A stretch of DNA of 43,526 bases from Luteimonas saliphila (GTDB lineage Bacteria; Pseudomonadota; Gammaproteobacteria; Xanthomonadales; Xanthomonadaceae): positions 1-43,526 of the forward strand of contig NZ_JAETWA010000040.1 in NCBI RefSeq assembly GCF_016774335.1, given 5' to 3'. Below, in pieces: positions 20,664 through 32,663 of this stretch; position 1 is the first letter of the stretch; the number at the start of each line of letters is the position of its first letter. The translations under genes and the position numbers were made by a program. Under the pieces are notes generated by a model that was not told where the DNA came from, did no database searches, and saw only the letters and a list, made by a program, of their open reading frames with translations.

Positions 20664-21031
20664 CGCGCGCCCCCGTTCGCCTGCGCCTTCATCAGGTCCT
20701 CCAGCGCCAGGCCCAGGCGCTGGATGCGTTCGAGCACCAGCGGCCATTCCTCCTGCAGGAAGCGCTCGCGTTCGTTGAGCAGGAGTTTCTTCGCGGCTTC
20801 TTCGGTGACGTACATGCCAAGGCCCCTTCGTTTTTCGACCAGCGATTCGTCCGCCAGCTCCTGGTACGCGCGCGAGACGGTGATCGGATTGAGTTGGTAT
20901 TCGGCGGCGACCTGGCGCACCGACGGCAGCGCGTCGCCCGGTTTCAGCACCCCGTCCAGCATCATCGCGATCACGCGTTCCTTCAGCTGGCGGTAGATCG
21001 GAGCGCCATCGCTCCACTGGATGTTGGTCAT
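20660..21031 (-). CDS. GntR-family regulator, YtrA subfamily
   Basis: 123 residues, the short YtrA form: a winged-helix domain plus a brief helical tail. It begins MTNIQWSDGAPIYRQLKERV, and the helix-turn-helix lies in LPSVRQVAAEYQLNPITVSR. YtrA-type proteins repress the ABC operon they belong to and respond to cell-wall-active compounds in studied species. The ATG at 21031 has GGAG 8 bases upstream. It starts 4 bases after the small protein gene and overlaps the ATPase gene as ATGA. The palindrome over the promoter at 21553-21576 is its likely operator, giving self-repression. Confidence 0.9.
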   Translation of the reverse strand: MTNIQWSDGAPIYRQLKERVIAMMLDGVLKPGDALPSVRQVAAEYQLNPITVSRAYQELADESLVEKRRGLGMYVTEEAAKKLLLNERERFLQEEWPLVLERIQRLGLALEDLMKAQANGGAR

Positions 21032-21035
21032 GGCA

Positions 21036-21527
21036 TCAGCTCCGGCCGCCGCGGCCGGTCCCGCCGGCGAACGAGAAGTAGGGCACGGCGATCGCGCTGC
21101 GCACGCTGCCGCTGCGCACGCTGCCGCTGCGGCGCGTGCGCGCAGGGGCTTCCTCGGATCCGGCGGCGGCAGCCCCGGTCTCGTCATCGGCGAGCACGGC
21201 TTCGGTGGCGACCGCGGCGACGAAGCCGACGGTGGCCGCGATCACGCGCTCCAGCGACTCCGCATCGACCAGCGCCGCCCGGTACCGGGGATCGCGGCCA
21301 TGAAGGGATGCCGGTGGCGTCCCGGCGACGGGGTCGGCCGTCGCGCCGAGCGCGGCGAGCGGGATGAGCGGGGCGTTGTGCGTCGACGCGGACGCCGCTG
21401 CCTGGACCACCGCGCCGGCCCGGCCTGCATCGTCGGGCAGGACGGGTTGCGCGGCCAGCAGGCCCACCGCCAGCGCCATGCCGGTGACCGAGAAAGCCAG
21501 TATCGTGTTGCGGAGCTTGCGGTTCAT
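21036..21527 (-). CDS. small membrane-anchored or exported protein, first gene of the YtrA operon
   Basis: 163 residues; no family recognised. Residues about 6-27 form a single hydrophobic segment (ILAFSVTGMALAVGLLAAQ) that could be a signal peptide or anchor. The rest is Ala-rich, with a central DAESLERVIAATVGFVAAV helix. The tail is odd: the tandem SGSVRSGSVRS, then AVPYFSFAGG and a Gly/Arg end. The ATG at 21527 has AGGA about 8 bases upstream, better than the ATG at 21566, which lies within the operator region. It is the first gene after the predicted promoter, and its stop is 4 bases before gntR. Confidence 0.65.
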   Translation of the reverse strand: MNRKLRNTILAFSVTGMALAVGLLAAQPVLPDDAGRAGAVVQAAASASTHNAPLIPLAALGATADPVAGTPPASLHGRDPRYRAALVDAESLERVIAATVGFVAAVATEAVLADDETGAAAAGSEEAPARTRRSGSVRSGSVRSAIAVPYFSFAGGTGRGGRS

Positions 21528-21552
21528 GATGAACGTCCTGCTCTGGTGGATA

Positions 21553-21593
21553 GGTGTTGTATTCAACTATAACACCAGGACAGGCAGTTGCAA
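21553..21593 (-). promoter_or_regulatory. promoter with overlapping palindromic operator of the YtrA-ABC operon
   Basis: On the minus strand TTGCAA (21588-21593) and TATAGT (21566-21571) are 16 bases apart, a good promoter pair. The -10 lies inside an imperfect palindrome (21553-21576) with arms GGTGTT and AACACC and a TA-containing centre, like the GT-N-TA-N-AC sites of YtrA regulators. A repressor bound here would block polymerase. The first start codon is about 35 bases downstream. Confidence 0.65.
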
Positions 21594-21668
21594 GCGGTTT
21601 GCGTGCGAGCGCGACCCAACTGAAGTCATGGTCCTAGCTACCATTCCCTGGCATTGCGGAAAACTTCC

Positions 21669-22226
21669 ATGAAAACAATGACATGCATTGTGGCGGCGGC
21701 GCTGCTGGCAGTTTCGGCGACGGTCGCTGCGTCGGGCCTGCTCGACCGCAGCTACCGCCCGCTGACCGGGAAACAGCCGATCGACCTCGCTGCCACCTAT
21801 GGGGGGCAGGTGCTGCTGATCGTCAATACGGCGAGCAAGTGCGGTTTCACGCCGCAGTTCGAAGGACTGGAAGCGCTGCATTCGCGCTACAAGGATCAGG
21901 GGTTTTCGGTGCTCGGCTTTCCGTCGGCCGATTTCAGGGGCCAGGAGTTCGACGACGAGGCCCAGATTCAGGAATTCTGCACCCTCACCTATGGGGTGAA
22001 GTTTCCGATGTTCGAGCGCGTCCATGTCATCGGCGACGACGCCACGCCGCTGTACCGCGACCTCTCCAGGATCACCGGGGAAGCGCCCGGCTGGAATTTC
22101 CACAAGTACCTGGTCGGTCGCGACGGCAAGGTCATCGCCTCCTGGGGCAGCCGCACGATCCCGGAAGACCCGGCGATCGTCGCCGCGATCGAGCGTGCGC
22201 TGAAGACGCCCGCGCCCGGCGCCTGA
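21669..22226 (+). CDS. exported glutathione peroxidase-family protein
   Basis: 185 residues. The ATG at 21669 gives a signal peptide (MKTMTCIVAAALLAVSATVA), so the enzyme acts in the periplasm. The peroxidatic cysteine is C58 in NTASKCGFTPQFEGLE, and the likely resolving cysteine is C104 in FCTLTYGVKFPMF. The Trp/Asn pair is at 142-143 (GWNFHKYLVG). The usual FPCNQF is replaced by FPSADF, so the catalytic Gln position is Asp88. This suggests a thioredoxin-type peroxidase of a divergent branch. It is divergent from the YtrA operon. Confidence 0.88.
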   Translation: MKTMTCIVAAALLAVSATVAASGLLDRSYRPLTGKQPIDLAATYGGQVLLIVNTASKCGFTPQFEGLEALHSRYKDQGFSVLGFPSADFRGQEFDDEAQIQEFCTLTYGVKFPMFERVHVIGDDATPLYRDLSRITGEAPGWNFHKYLVGRDGKVIASWGSRTIPEDPAIVAAIERALKTPAPGA

Positions 22227-22263
22227 GGTGCTGAACGCCGCCGGGCCGCCGGGGCGCGCCGCG

Positions 22264-22292
22264 ATTGCCGTCGCGGCTGCGGCTCGCGACAA
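22264..22292 (+). promoter_or_regulatory. predicted promoter of the first FKBP gene
   Basis: TTGCCG (22264-22269) and GACAAT (22287-22292) are separated by 17 bases. Transcription would start near 22299, about 40 bases before the ATG at 22341. Confidence 0.5.
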
Positions 22293-22340
22293 TAGTGCCA
22301 TTGCGTCGCATGTGCCGGCGCGTGCCGGAGTTGCGTTTCA

Positions 22341-23270
22341 ATGAATCGTTTCGTGCGTGGCATCGCCGCGCTGGGCCTGACTGCGTTGCTCGCAGGCGCC
22401 GCGGCGCAGGCCCAGGCGCCGACCTCGCTGGATGGCGAGCGCGAGCGGATCAGCTACCTGATCGGCATGGACGTCGGCCGTTCGCTGGAGGCGGCCGGGC
22501 CGGACATCGACTACGCGAGCTTCGAACGCGCGGTCGCGCATGCGCTCGCCGGCGGCGAGCCGCTGATCGCCGAAGCCGACGTCGCCCAGGTCGGGCAGGC
22601 GCTGATGCAGCGCATGGCCGTGCGCAGCGGGCGCCAGGTCCCGGGCATGGCTCCGGGCACGCAGCCGCCCCAGGTCGACCGGGTCAAGGTCGGGTTGATG
22701 ACCGGTCTCAACGTCGGCCGCTCGCTGGCGCCGCTGGCCGACACCATCGAGGTGCCGGTGCTGGTGCAGGCGATGCGCACCGTGATCGAGGGCGGCACGC
22801 CGCTGCTGTCCACCGACCAGGCCTCCGAAGTGCGGGCGGCGCTGGAACAACGCTCCAGGCGCGAGGCCGCGCGCAAGGCCGAGGCCAACCGCCAGGCCGG
22901 CGCCGAGTTCCTGGCCGGGAACCGGGGCGCCAAGGGCGTGTTCGCCACCGGTTCGGGCCTGCAGTACAGCGTATTGCGGCCCGGCTCGGGTCCGCGGCCG
23001 AAGCCGGGCGACCAGGTCCGCGTGCACTACCGCGGGACCCTGCTCGACGGCACCGAGTTCGACAGCTCGATCGCGCGCGGCGAACCGGCCGAGTTCGGAC
23101 TCAACCAGGTCATCGCCGGCTGGACCGAGGGGCTGACCCTGATGCCGGTCGGCAGCAAGTACCGGTTCTGGATCCCCGGCGAGCTCGCCTACGGCCAGGC
23201 CGGCAGCCCGCCGCTCATCGGTCCGAACGCCACCCTGGTGTTCGAGGTCGAGCTGCTCGGCATCCTCTGA
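22341..23270 (+). CDS. exported FKBP-type prolyl isomerase with duplicated N-terminal domain
   Basis: 309 residues, longer than FkpA-type proteins (about 250-270). A signal peptide ends near AAAQAQA. Two similar dimerisation-type domains follow, both built on the same pattern: [20 protein letters not shown] (37-56) and [20 protein letters not shown] (117-136). Both continue into helices with GG-x-PL. The FKBP domain is at about 205-309 ([47 protein letters not shown]). It folds periplasmic or outer-membrane proteins. A hairpin separates it from a second FKBP gene 69 bases downstream. Confidence 0.88.
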   Translation: MNRFVRGIAALGLTALLAGAAAQAQAPTSLDGERERISYLIGMDVGRSLEAAGPDIDYASFERAVAHALAGGEPLIAEADVAQVGQALMQRMAVRSGRQVPGMAPGTQPPQVDRVKVGLMTGLNVGRSLAPLADTIEVPVLVQAMRTVIEGGTPLLSTDQASEVRAALEQRSRREAARKAEANRQAGAEFLAGNRGAKGVFATGSGLQYSVLRPGSGPRPKPGDQVRVHYRGTLLDGTEFDSSIARGEPAEFGLNQVIAGWTEGLTLMPVGSKYRFWIPGELAYGQAGSPPLIGPNATLVFEVELLGIL

Positions 23271-23280
23271 AGAATCCCGC

Positions 23281-23320
23281 GCCGGCGCGCTTGCGCCGGC
23301 CTCGTCCCCCTGCTTTTCGT
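23281..23320 (+). terminator. hairpin between the two FKBP genes
   Basis: GCCGGCGC (23281-23288) and GCGCCGGC (23293-23300) form a perfect 8-base stem with loop GCTT. A C/T-rich stretch ending in TTTT follows 16 bases later. It may be a partial terminator or an mRNA-stabilising structure that sets the ratio of the two isomerases. Confidence 0.5.
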
Positions 23321-23339
23321 GTTCCGTCTGGAGTTTCCG

Positions 23340-24119
23340 ATGAAAGTTTCGATGCGTTCCACCTCCCTGGCCGTGCTCGGCGTTGCGCTGTCGGTCGCGC
23401 TGCTGGCCTGCAAGCCGCTGGACAAGGAGACCGGCAAGCCGGTCGACGGCAGTGGCGACGACAAGCCCGCGGTCGCGGCGAAGGGCGGCCTGAAGACGGA
23501 GAAGGAGCAGGTCAGCTACGTGATCGGCATGCAGATCGGCGACAGCCTGAAGACGGCCAAGGACGAGGTCGACCTGGACACGCTGTTCAAGGCGGTCAGG
23601 GCCACGATCGACGGCAAGGATCCGCTGCTGACCCAGGAAGAGGCGATGCAGGTCATGCAGGACTTCAGCATGCGCATGCAAGCCCGGCAGATGGCCGAGA
23701 TCCAGGAGTCGGGCAGGAAGAACGCGGAGGAGGGCGAGAAGTTCCTCGCCGAGAACGCCGGCAAGCCCGACGTGCAGACGACCGCGTCCGGCCTGCAGTA
23801 CCAGGCGCTGACCGAAGGCTCGGGCGCGAAGCCGAAGGCCGGCGACACCGTGCGCGTGCACTACAAGGGCACCCTGCTCGACGGCGAGACCTTCGACGAT
23901 TCCTATGCGCGCGGCGAGCCGGTGGAGTTCGCGCTGGCGCAGGTCGTGCCCGGCTGGCAGGAAGGCCTGCAGCTGATGCCGGTGGGCAGCAAGTACAGGC
24001 TGTGGATTCCGGGCAAGCTGGGCTATGGCGAGCAGGGCACCCCGGGCGGTCCGATCGGCCCGAACGCCACGCTGGTGTTCGAGGTGGAACTGCTCGACAT
24101 CGTCAACGCGGCCGAATAA
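23340..24119 (+). CDS. FKBP-type prolyl isomerase lipoprotein (FkpA/Mip-like)
   Basis: 259 residues. The signal ends in the lipobox LLAC (C24), so it is probably anchored to the outer membrane. One N-terminal dimerisation domain (VSYVIGMQIGDSLKTAKDEV onward, about 65-150, with a long charged helix) is followed by the FKBP domain ([52 protein letters not shown]). The ATG at 23340 has GGAG at 7 bases. It is a close relative of the gene before it; a local duplication probably produced the pair. It is 21 bases before ugd, likely the same transcript. Confidence 0.9.
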   Translation: MKVSMRSTSLAVLGVALSVALLACKPLDKETGKPVDGSGDDKPAVAAKGGLKTEKEQVSYVIGMQIGDSLKTAKDEVDLDTLFKAVRATIDGKDPLLTQEEAMQVMQDFSMRMQARQMAEIQESGRKNAEEGEKFLAENAGKPDVQTTASGLQYQALTEGSGAKPKAGDTVRVHYKGTLLDGETFDDSYARGEPVEFALAQVVPGWQEGLQLMPVGSKYRLWIPGKLGYGEQGTPGGPIGPNATLVFEVELLDIVNAAE

Positions 24120-24140
24120 GCGCGAAGGAGACCGCAGGGA

Positions 24141-25493
24141 ATGCATGTCGCCATCTTCGGCACCGGATACGTCGGCCTCGTCAGCGGCACCTGCCTGGCG
24201 GAAGTCGGGCACGAAGTGGTCTGCGTGGACATCGACCAAGCCAAGATCGACGGTCTGGACAGGGGCGTGATCCCGATCTACGAGCCCGGCCTGGAACCGA
24301 TGGTCAAGGCCAACCACGCGGCCGGGCGCCTGAAGTTCACCACCGACGCGGCCTCGGCCGTGGCGTCGGCGGAGATCGTGTTCATCGCCGTCGGCACGCC
24401 GCCGGACGAGGACGGCAGCGCCGACCTCCAGTACGTGCTGGCGGTGGCGCGTACGATCGGGCGCCACCTGCGGGCACCGGCGATCGTCGTCGACAAGTCG
24501 ACGGTGCCGGTGGGGACCGCCGAGAAGGTGCGTGCGGCGATCGCGGCCGAGCTGGCCGCGCGCGGCGTGGACATCCGCTTCGACGTGGTGTCCAACCCGG
24601 AGTTCCTGAAGGAAGGCGCAGCGGTCGAGGACTGCATGCGTCCGGACCGGATCGTACTGGGCAGTTCCGAACCGGCCTCGATCGAGAAGCTGCGCAGGTT
24701 GTACGCGCCTTTCAACCGCAACCACGACCGCATCGTGGCGATGGACGTGCGCTCGGCCGAACTGACCAAGTACGCCGCCAATGCGATGCTCGCGACCAAG
24801 ATCAGCTTCATGAACGAGATCGCGAACATCGCCGAACAGGTCGGCGCCGACATCGAGCAGGTGCGCCGCGGCATCGGTTCGGACCCGCGCATCGGCTGGC
24901 ATTTCATCTACCCCGGTGCGGGATACGGCGGCTCCTGCTTCCCGAAGGACGTGCAGGCGCTGTCGCGCACCGCCGCGCAGCACGGACACGAGCCGCTCCT
25001 GCTCAATGCGGTGGAGGCGGTGAACGACCGCCAGAAGGGACACCTGTTCGAACTGTTCGTGCGCCACTACGGCGCCGCCGAGGCGCTACGCGGCAAGACG
25101 GTCGCGCTGTGGGGGCTGGCGTTCAAGCCGAACACCGACGACATGCGCGAGGCTTCGAGCCGGCGCCTGCTGCGGCAATTGTGGGACGCGGGCGTGCGCG
25201 TGCGCGCGTTCGATCCCGAGGCGCGCGAGGAAGCGCGCCGCATCTTCGGCGAGCGTGAGGACTTCGTGCTCTGCGGTACCGCCGAGGAGGCCTTGCAGGG
25301 TGCCGACGCGCTGGCCGTCGTCACCGAGTGGAAGCAGTTCCGCAGCGCCCATTTCGCCTTCCTGAAACAGAGCCTGCGCGACGCGGTCGTGTTCGACGGC
25401 CGCAACCTGTACGAGCCGTCGGAGATCGAGGCCGCCGGTCTCGCCTACTGGGCGATCGGCCGTGGCCGGTCGATCCGCCAGGATCAGGCCTGA
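24141..25493 (+). CDS. ugd: UDP-glucose 6-dehydrogenase
   Basis: 450 residues, full length. It oxidises UDP-glucose twice to UDP-glucuronate for polysaccharide or lipid A sugars, using NAD+. The NAD-binding start is [20 protein letters not shown] (5-24). The catalytic cysteine is C266 in [10 protein letters not shown], with the substrate loop [18 protein letters not shown] and the K/N motif [17 protein letters not shown]. The C-terminal UDP-binding domain includes [23 protein letters not shown] lies upstream of the ATG. Its TGA overlaps the slyX ATG by one base (TGATG). Confidence 0.96.
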   Translation: MHVAIFGTGYVGLVSGTCLAEVGHEVVCVDIDQAKIDGLDRGVIPIYEPGLEPMVKANHAAGRLKFTTDAASAVASAEIVFIAVGTPPDEDGSADLQYVLAVARTIGRHLRAPAIVVDKSTVPVGTAEKVRAAIAAELAARGVDIRFDVVSNPEFLKEGAAVEDCMRPDRIVLGSSEPASIEKLRRLYAPFNRNHDRIVAMDVRSAELTKYAANAMLATKISFMNEIANIAEQVGADIEQVRRGIGSDPRIGWHFIYPGAGYGGSCFPKDVQALSRTAAQHGHEPLLLNAVEAVNDRQKGHLFELFVRHYGAAEALRGKTVALWGLAFKPNTDDMREASSRRLLRQLWDAGVRVRAFDPEAREEARRIFGEREDFVLCGTAEEALQGADALAVVTEWKQFRSAHFAFLKQSLRDAVVFDGRNLYEPSEIEAAGLAYWAIGRGRSIRQDQA

Positions 25494-25708
25494 TGGACGA
25501 CGCGCTCGAGCAACGCCTGGTCGAACTGGAGACCCGCCTGGCGTTCCAGGAGCAGGTGATTTCCGAATTGAACGACGCCCTGACCGCGATGCGGCTGGAG
25601 TCGGCCGGGAACGCCGAGCTGTTGAGGCGCATGCTCGAGGACCTGAAGCTGACGCGGAGCGACGGTCCCGGCGATGCCGCGCTCGAACCGCCGCCGCCCC
25701 ATTACTGA
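25493..25708 (+). CDS. slyX: SlyX family protein
   Basis: 71 residues, the usual size. It is a short coiled-coil protein: QRLVELETRLAFQEQVISEL and NAELLRRMLEDLKLT carry heptad-spaced hydrophobics, and the family ends with a Pro-rich tail PPPPHY. Its molecular role is not known. The start overlaps the ugd stop as TGATG, so translation is coupled. It is 14 bases before the DUF2058 gene. Confidence 0.88.
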   Translation: MDDALEQRLVELETRLAFQEQVISELNDALTAMRLESAGNAELLRRMLEDLKLTRSDGPGDAALEPPPPHY

Positions 25709-25722
25709 TCCCAGCCATTGCC

Positions 25723-26334
25723 ATGAGCGATACATTGCGCGATCAATTGCTGGGTCTCGGCTTCAAGCCCGCGGCCAAGCCGGCGCGCCCGCAGAAGCCG
25801 GCGCAGGTGCGCGATGCGGCGCCGCAGCGGGATCGCGGCGACAAACCCAAACCCGGCGCGCCCAGGCCCGGCAGCCCACGCAAGGGGGGCAAGCCGTCGC
25901 GTACGCGCGAGGACATCGATCTCGCCAAGGCCTACGCCATCCGCGCGCAGAAGGAAAAGGACGAACGTATCGCGGCCGAGCGGGCGAGGCAGGAGGAAGC
26001 ACGCCAGCGCCGCGAGGCCCGCGCGAAGCTCGAGGCATTCCTGCGGGACAGGACGCTGAACGATCCCGAGGCAGAGATCGCCCGCCATTTTCCCTACGGC
26101 GGCAAGATCAAGCGCATCCATGTCAATGCCGCCCAGCTCACGGCGCTCAATGCCGGCGAACTGGGCGTGGTGCAACTCAACGGACGCTACCTGCTGGTCT
26201 CCGCCCAGGATCTGGCGCAGGCTGAAGCCCTGTTCGCGCCATCGGTCGCGCTGAAGGTGGATCCGGACGCGCCGGCGGCGGACGATCCCTACGCGGACCC
26301 GCAATACCAGGTGCCGGACGACCTGGTCTGGTAG
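25723..26334 (+). CDS. DUF2058 (YaiL-like) protein
   Basis: 203 residues. It begins MSDTLRDQLLGLGFK, the conserved N-terminal helix of the family. A basic Pro/Lys/Arg-rich disordered segment (about 20-65) and a charged helix rich in E/R/A (RAQKEKDERIAAERARQEEA) follow. The conserved C-terminal domain contains FPYGGKIKRIHVN and LGVVQLNGRYLLV. The family is cytoplasmic and nucleic acid-associated by charge; function is not established. It ends the plus-strand run and is convergent with metH. Confidence 0.88.
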   Translation: MSDTLRDQLLGLGFKPAAKPARPQKPAQVRDAAPQRDRGDKPKPGAPRPGSPRKGGKPSRTREDIDLAKAYAIRAQKEKDERIAAERARQEEARQRREARAKLEAFLRDRTLNDPEAEIARHFPYGGKIKRIHVNAAQLTALNAGELGVVQLNGRYLLVSAQDLAQAEALFAPSVALKVDPDAPAADDPYADPQYQVPDDLVW

Positions 26335-26419
26335 GCGACGCAGGTCGCGAGCGAGCGTCCAGCCCGGCCTGCCGTCGCCGGACTCGATCCTTGCCGCTGC
26401 AGTGCGTGCGGGGCGGGCG

Positions 26420-29149
<2,730 letters not shown>

Positions 29150-29261
29150 GCGGGCAGGCAGGACGTGGCTCTTCCCCCGCTCGGCGGGGCATTGCGCCCT
29201 TCACGGGTGGAAGGTGGCGCGAAACGCCGGATGGGGGCAAGTACGTTGCTGGACGTCATGG
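29150..29261. other. gap between the two metH genes
   Basis: 112 bases with several in-frame interruptions, so the two halves are genuinely separate genes and not a single-base frameshift. No promoter is evident. Confidence 0.5.
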
Positions 29262-30356
29262 TCAGGCGGCCTCCGCCAGCCGCGCCGGCAATGCGCGCGG
29301 CGCGACGCCGGCTACCGCGTCCGCGATCGCGCGGATGTGGTCGGGCGAGGTGCCGCAGCAGCCGCCGACGAGGTTGAGCAGGCCGGCCTGCGCGAACTCC
29401 TTCAGCACTTCAGCCATTTCTTCCGGGGTCTCGTCGTAGCCGCCGAAGGCGTTGGGCAGGCCGGCGTTCGGATGCGCGCTGACGTAGCCGTCGGCGACGG
29501 TCGCCAGCGTCTCCACGTGCGGCCGCAGGTCCTTCGCGCCCAGCGCGCAGTTGAGGCCCACCGACAGCGGCCGCCCGTGCGCGACCGAGGCGTAGAACGC
29601 TTCGGCGGTCTGGCCCGACAGCGTGCGCCCGGAGGCGTCGGTGATGGTGCCGGAGATCATCACCGGCAGCCGGCCGCCGCGCGCGTCGAACACTTCCTCC
29701 ACCGCGTACAGCGCGGCCTTGGCATTGAGCGTGTCGAAGATGGTTTCCACCATCAGCGTGTCGGCGCCGCCGTCGATCAGCCCTTCGATCGCCTCGCGAT
29801 AGGTCTCGCGCAGTTCGTCGAAGCTGGTGTTGCGGAAGCCCGGGTCGTTCACGTCCGGGCTGATCGACGCGGTGCGGCTGGTCGGCCCGAGCACGCCGAT
29901 GACGAAGCGCGGCTTTGCCGGGTTGCCGGCTTCGATCGCGTCGCAGCATTCGCGGGCGACGCGCGCGCCTTCGCGGTTGAGCTCGTAGACCAGGTGCTCG
30001 AGGTGGTAGTCGGACTGGCTGACCGAGGTGGCGTTGAAGGTGTTGGTTTCGACCAGGTCGGCGCCGGCCTCGAGGTAGGCGGTGTGGATGCCGGCGATGA
30101 TGTCGGGCCGGGTCAGCAGCAGAAGGTCGTTGTTTCCCTTGAGGTCGTGGCCGCAGTTCGCACCATGGCCCGCGTGGGCGGCCTGGTGGGCGTGGTCGTA
30201 ACCTGCGGCGAAGCGCTCTCCGCGATAGTCGGCTTCCTGCAGGTCGTGGCGCTGGATCATCGTGCCCATGGCGCCGTCGATCACCAGGATGCGTTCGCGC
30301 AGCGCCGCCTCCAGCAGGGCAACGCGTTCGGGGTGGAGCCAGGGCAGGGTGTTCAT
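29262..30356 (-). CDS. methionine synthase, homocysteine-binding half (split MetH)
   Basis: 364 residues, a homocysteine S-methyltransferase barrel. It begins with [14 protein letters not shown]. The zinc cysteines are C270 (VGLNCALG) and C333/C334 ([10 protein letters not shown]), which activate homocysteine thiolate. An unusual His-rich insert (residues 52-70, [18 protein letters not shown]) lies just before the conserved [17 protein letters not shown]. The gene follows the ArsR-methyltransferase by 59 bases and precedes the cobalamin half by 112, so the three are probably one operon. The split is a known feature of Xanthomonadaceae. Confidence 0.93.
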   Translation of the reverse strand: MNTLPWLHPERVALLEAALRERILVIDGAMGTMIQRHDLQEADYRGERFAAGYDHAHQAAHAGHGANCGHDLKGNNDLLLLTRPDIIAGIHTAYLEAGADLVETNTFNATSVSQSDYHLEHLVYELNREGARVARECCDAIEAGNPAKPRFVIGVLGPTSRTASISPDVNDPGFRNTSFDELRETYREAIEGLIDGGADTLMVETIFDTLNAKAALYAVEEVFDARGGRLPVMISGTITDASGRTLSGQTAEAFYASVAHGRPLSVGLNCALGAKDLRPHVETLATVADGYVSAHPNAGLPNAFGGYDETPEEMAEVLKEFAQAGLLNLVGGCCGTSPDHIRAIADAVAGVAPRALPARLAEAA

Positions 30357-30415
30357 GGAGGATCGGTTCGCGGAAAGGAAGGAAAGTTGGCGGATGGGCG
30401 AGCGTCGGGCCTACG

Positions 30416-31345
30416 CTACGGCTTGCGGGCGATCATCGAGATCACCTCGAAATGCGGCGGGCGCTTCTCGCGGGTGACGGTCTCGGCGTTCACCAACTCC
30501 AGCCCTGCGCGCGACACGAAGCGGCGCAGGTCCTTGTCGGCGAAGCCCAGGTTGGCGTGGCCGTAGGCCTGGACCACGTTCTGGTGCTCGTGCCGCGCCA
30601 GGCTCGACAGCAGCAGCCGGCCGCCGGGACGCAGCACGCGCGCGGCCTCGGCCACCGCCTGCGCCGGCTTGTCGGCGTAGGTGAGCGCATGCATCAGCAC
30701 CACCAGGTCGAACTCGCCGTCGCCGAACGGCAGCGCGTGCATGTCGCCCTCGCGCACTTCGACATTGCGGAACTTGCGCAGGCGTTCGGCCGCGGCGGCC
30801 ACCACGCGCTTGCTGCTGTCCACGCAGACGTAGCGGTGCGCGTGCGGCGCCAGCAGTTCGGCCAGCACGCCGTCGCCCGAGGCGATGTCGAGCACGTCGC
30901 CGGTATCGAGCAGCGGCAGCGCGCTGCGTGCAAGCGCCTCCCAGGTGCGGCCCGGGGAATAGTGGCGTTCCATGTCGCCGGCGACCGAATCGGCCCAGTT
31001 CTGGTCGGCCGCGCGCATCGCCAGCACCCCGGCGACGCGCTCGCCATCCTGGCGCAGCAGCGGATCGTCGCTGCCGGTGGACAGGGCCTGCCACAGGGCG
31101 CGCTGCGCCGGGTCGAGGGATTCGTCGTCGAAGCGGTAGTAGGCCGAGACTCCGGCCCGGCGGTCGCGCACCAGGCCCGCCTCCTTGAGCTTGGCCAGGT
31201 GGGTGGACACGCGCGGCTGGGCCAGGCGGGTGATCGCGGAGAGCTCCGCGACGGTCAGTTCCTCGCCTTCGAGCAGCGCCAGCAGGCGCACGCGCGTCGG
31301 GTCGGCCAGCACCTTGAGCCGGGCGGACCAGGCTTCGAGGTCCAT
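30416..31345 (-). CDS. ArsR-family regulator fused to a SAM-dependent methyltransferase domain (SahR-like)
   Basis: 309 residues. The winged-helix domain (1-75) reads LKVLADPTRVRLLALLEGEE with recognition helix region LAQPRVSTHLAKLKEAGLV. It has no obvious metal-binding cysteines. The second part (about 125-290) is a class I methyltransferase fold with motif I DVLDIASGDGVL (150-161), the acidic VCVDSSKRVV and REGDMHALPF. Its place before split metH and the palindrome at its start suggest a methionine-cycle regulator of the SahR type, perhaps sensing SAM or SAH through the second domain. That function is inferred. The ATG at 31345 follows GGAG at 7 bases. Confidence 0.87.
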   Translation of the reverse strand: MDLEAWSARLKVLADPTRVRLLALLEGEELTVAELSAITRLAQPRVSTHLAKLKEAGLVRDRRAGVSAYYRFDDESLDPAQRALWQALSTGSDDPLLRQDGERVAGVLAMRAADQNWADSVAGDMERHYSPGRTWEALARSALPLLDTGDVLDIASGDGVLAELLAPHAHRYVCVDSSKRVVAAAAERLRKFRNVEVREGDMHALPFGDGEFDLVVLMHALTYADKPAQAVAEAARVLRPGGRLLLSSLARHEHQNVVQAYGHANLGFADKDLRRFVSRAGLELVNAETVTREKRPPHFEVISMIARKP

Positions 31346-31375
31346 AATATCTCCATATCGCGATATAGAGATATT
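31346..31375 (-). promoter_or_regulatory. 30-base palindromic operator over the ribosome-binding site of the ArsR-methyltransferase gene
   Basis: Left half AATATCTCCATATCG, right half CGATATAGAGATATT: 14 of 15 base pairs are symmetric. It ends one base upstream of the ATG and includes the GGAG used for translation. The A/T content stands out in this GC-rich genome. It is the natural binding site for the ArsR domain, giving self-control and control of metH. Confidence 0.8.
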
Positions 31376-31478
31376 CTGTGCCGGCGAGCCTCGCGCGTCA
31401 ACCCGACGGCGATGGAGCCAGCCGTCGCGCACAACGCGGGATGAAGGACTCCGGTAGGGTTCGCGACAGGTCGCGGGC

Positions 31479-31484
31479 TACAAT
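31479..31484 (+). promoter_or_regulatory. predicted -10 box of the acyl-CoA dehydrogenase gene
   Basis: TACAAT, about 31 bases before the GTG at 31515. A weak -35 is possible in GGGTTCGCGACA but the spacing is not ideal. Confidence 0.45.
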
Positions 31485-31514
31485 AAGGTTTCTTCGGAAA
31501 CGATAGAGGTCGCC

Positions 31515-32663
<1,149 letters not shown>

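Noticed and set aside
22338..25067. A 909-residue minus-strand frame opposite the FKBP genes and ugd
   Set aside because: It is an antisense shadow; no domain resemblance and all conserved residues are on the plus strand.
29150..29261. The metH split as a sequencing frameshift or pseudogene
   Set aside because: The halves are separated at a domain boundary by 112 bases, each has its own start and stop, and all catalytic motifs are intact.
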